NCBI GenBank assembly: GCA_034472185.1
Contig: JARBAK010000002.1
Coordinates: 1 to 13,625 of the forward strand
Source of the DNA: JARBAK01 sp034472185
Lineage (GTDB): Bacteria; Pseudomonadota; Alphaproteobacteria; Rickettsiales; Midichloriaceae
DNA: 13,625 nucleotides
Reading direction: 5' to 3'
Part shown: positions 13,098 through 13,625 of the stretch, piece after piece
Layout: each line of letters begins with the position of its first letter
Numbering within the stretch: position 1 is the first letter of the stretch
Program-made: the position numbers and the translations under genes
Notes under the pieces: model-generated
The model's database searches: none
Told to the model about the DNA's origin: nothing
What the model saw: the letters and a program-made list of their open reading frames with translations, nothing else

Positions 13098-13556
13098 ATG
13101 TTGAGCAAAGAACAAGAGAGAGAACAAAGAATCCAAGAAGCTAAAGCATTTGTTCAGAAAGTAAAGACTACTATTCATGAACTATGTTCAAAGATTGGAG
13201 AAATAGATCAGGAGTTGTTAGAGTTTATTGTACGAGATGCTAAGAACATTCCATCGAAGTCAGATACGATAAATTCATATCCCGTTATTACTGAAAACAT
13301 AGAGCTAGCATGTAATGTCGTGCAGTTATATTGCATTTTTGACTTTACGTCGGATATTATACCACAAAGTGTGCAAAATAATGGTATTATATGTAGGGTG
13401 ATAGAAAAAAACATATTTTCTGAAGCTTTATCAGAAGTACGTGCTTCTCTTCTTGATACCACATCAGTATCAGAGATAAGCACTTCTACTCTTGATACTA
13501 CAATGGGGACGAATAGTTCTGTTTTACATGGATCCTCTGACTATTGTGAGTTGTAG
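13098..13556 (+). CDS. Small partner protein of the divergent HExxH module, copy 2 (152 aa)
   Basis: Same length as the copy at 5295-5753. The N-terminal helix is charged (MLSKEQEREQRIQEAKAFVQ), followed by HELCSKIGEIDQELLEFIVR, DAKNIPSKSD and ENIELACNVVQLY. The region of about residues 85-108 (after FDFTSDIIPQSVQNN) is the most diverged between the copies. The C-terminus from ALSEVRASLLDT to HGSSDYCEL is nearly identical to copy 1. Three Cys lie in the body and one near the end (CEL). No signal peptide, membrane segment or DNA-binding motif is evident. It is divergent from the 470-residue HExxH gene. The strong conservation of a Ser/Thr-rich tail could mean a shared secretion signal or a shared binding site; this is inference. 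Confidence 0.8.
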   Translation: MLSKEQEREQRIQEAKAFVQKVKTTIHELCSKIGEIDQELLEFIVRDAKNIPSKSDTINSYPVITENIELACNVVQLYCIFDFTSDIIPQSVQNNGIICRVIEKNIFSEALSEVRASLLDTTSVSEISTSTLDTTMGTNSSVLHGSSDYCEL

Positions 13557-13625
13557 CAGAGGGCAGAAATACAGTGTGATACTGTATACAGTTGTGCTAT
13601 GGTATCATCAACCCAAATTCCAGAG

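Noticed and set aside
1..13625. tRNA or rRNA genes
   Set aside because: No stretch with the T-loop GTTCRANNC pattern in a cloverleaf context or with rRNA-like sequence was recognised by eye.

Overview
The window is AT-rich and mixes a decaying plasmid-like replication and partition backbone with accessory cargo. Signs of a host-associated bacterium, most likely an obligate intracellular alphaproteobacterium of the Rickettsiales type (inference), are: many pseudogenes, fragments of Rpn-type recombination-promoting nucleases, broken VapBC, a Fic protein, and large proteins carrying a eukaryote-directed C48 (Ulp1-like) protease domain or a C-terminal CaaX-like motif. The exact taxon cannot be read from this sequence.

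Layout. 1-2851 (minus strand): replication/partition block with parA (one in-frame TAA just after the Walker A motif), an overlapping ribbon-helix-helix partner, a second small ribbon-helix-helix protein, and a frameshifted replication initiator that runs off the left edge. Between the two ribbon-helix-helix genes lies a decayed copy of a small-protein gene seen elsewhere in the window. 2852-4370: no intact gene, but palindromes, two diverged copies of a roughly 150-180 bp hairpin-rich repeat, and remnants of unidentified genes. 4370-5182: three or four partial copies of the 3' end of an Rpn-type gene.

5295-8116 is the first copy of a divergent two-gene module: a 152-residue small protein on minus and a 762-residue protein on plus with an HExxH metalloprotease-like domain followed by a C48 cysteine protease domain. 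8117-9000 is gene-poor, with a serine-recombinase C-terminal fragment and a 31-bp sequence that is the inverted copy of one at 3038. 9005-10105 encodes an intact class II Fic protein with a good promoter and a repeated 11-bp candidate operator. 10140-11434 is debris: an unidentified gene end, a third (broken) small-protein copy, and a broken vapBC pair. 11613-13556 is the second intact module, in the same divergent arrangement: a 470-residue HExxH protein ending in Cys-Cys-Cys-Ile-Thr-Phe, and a second 152-residue small protein.

Main point: the same divergent pair (small protein / HExxH protein) occurs twice intact. The pairs share nearly the same intergenic length (74 and 72 bp) and an almost identical ribosome-binding leader, while most of the surrounding backbone is broken. 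Two more decayed small-protein copies lie nearby. This looks like a maintained family of effector-type or toxin-type proteases, each with a linked small partner. The function of the partner (immunity protein, chaperone, co-effector or regulator) is unknown.
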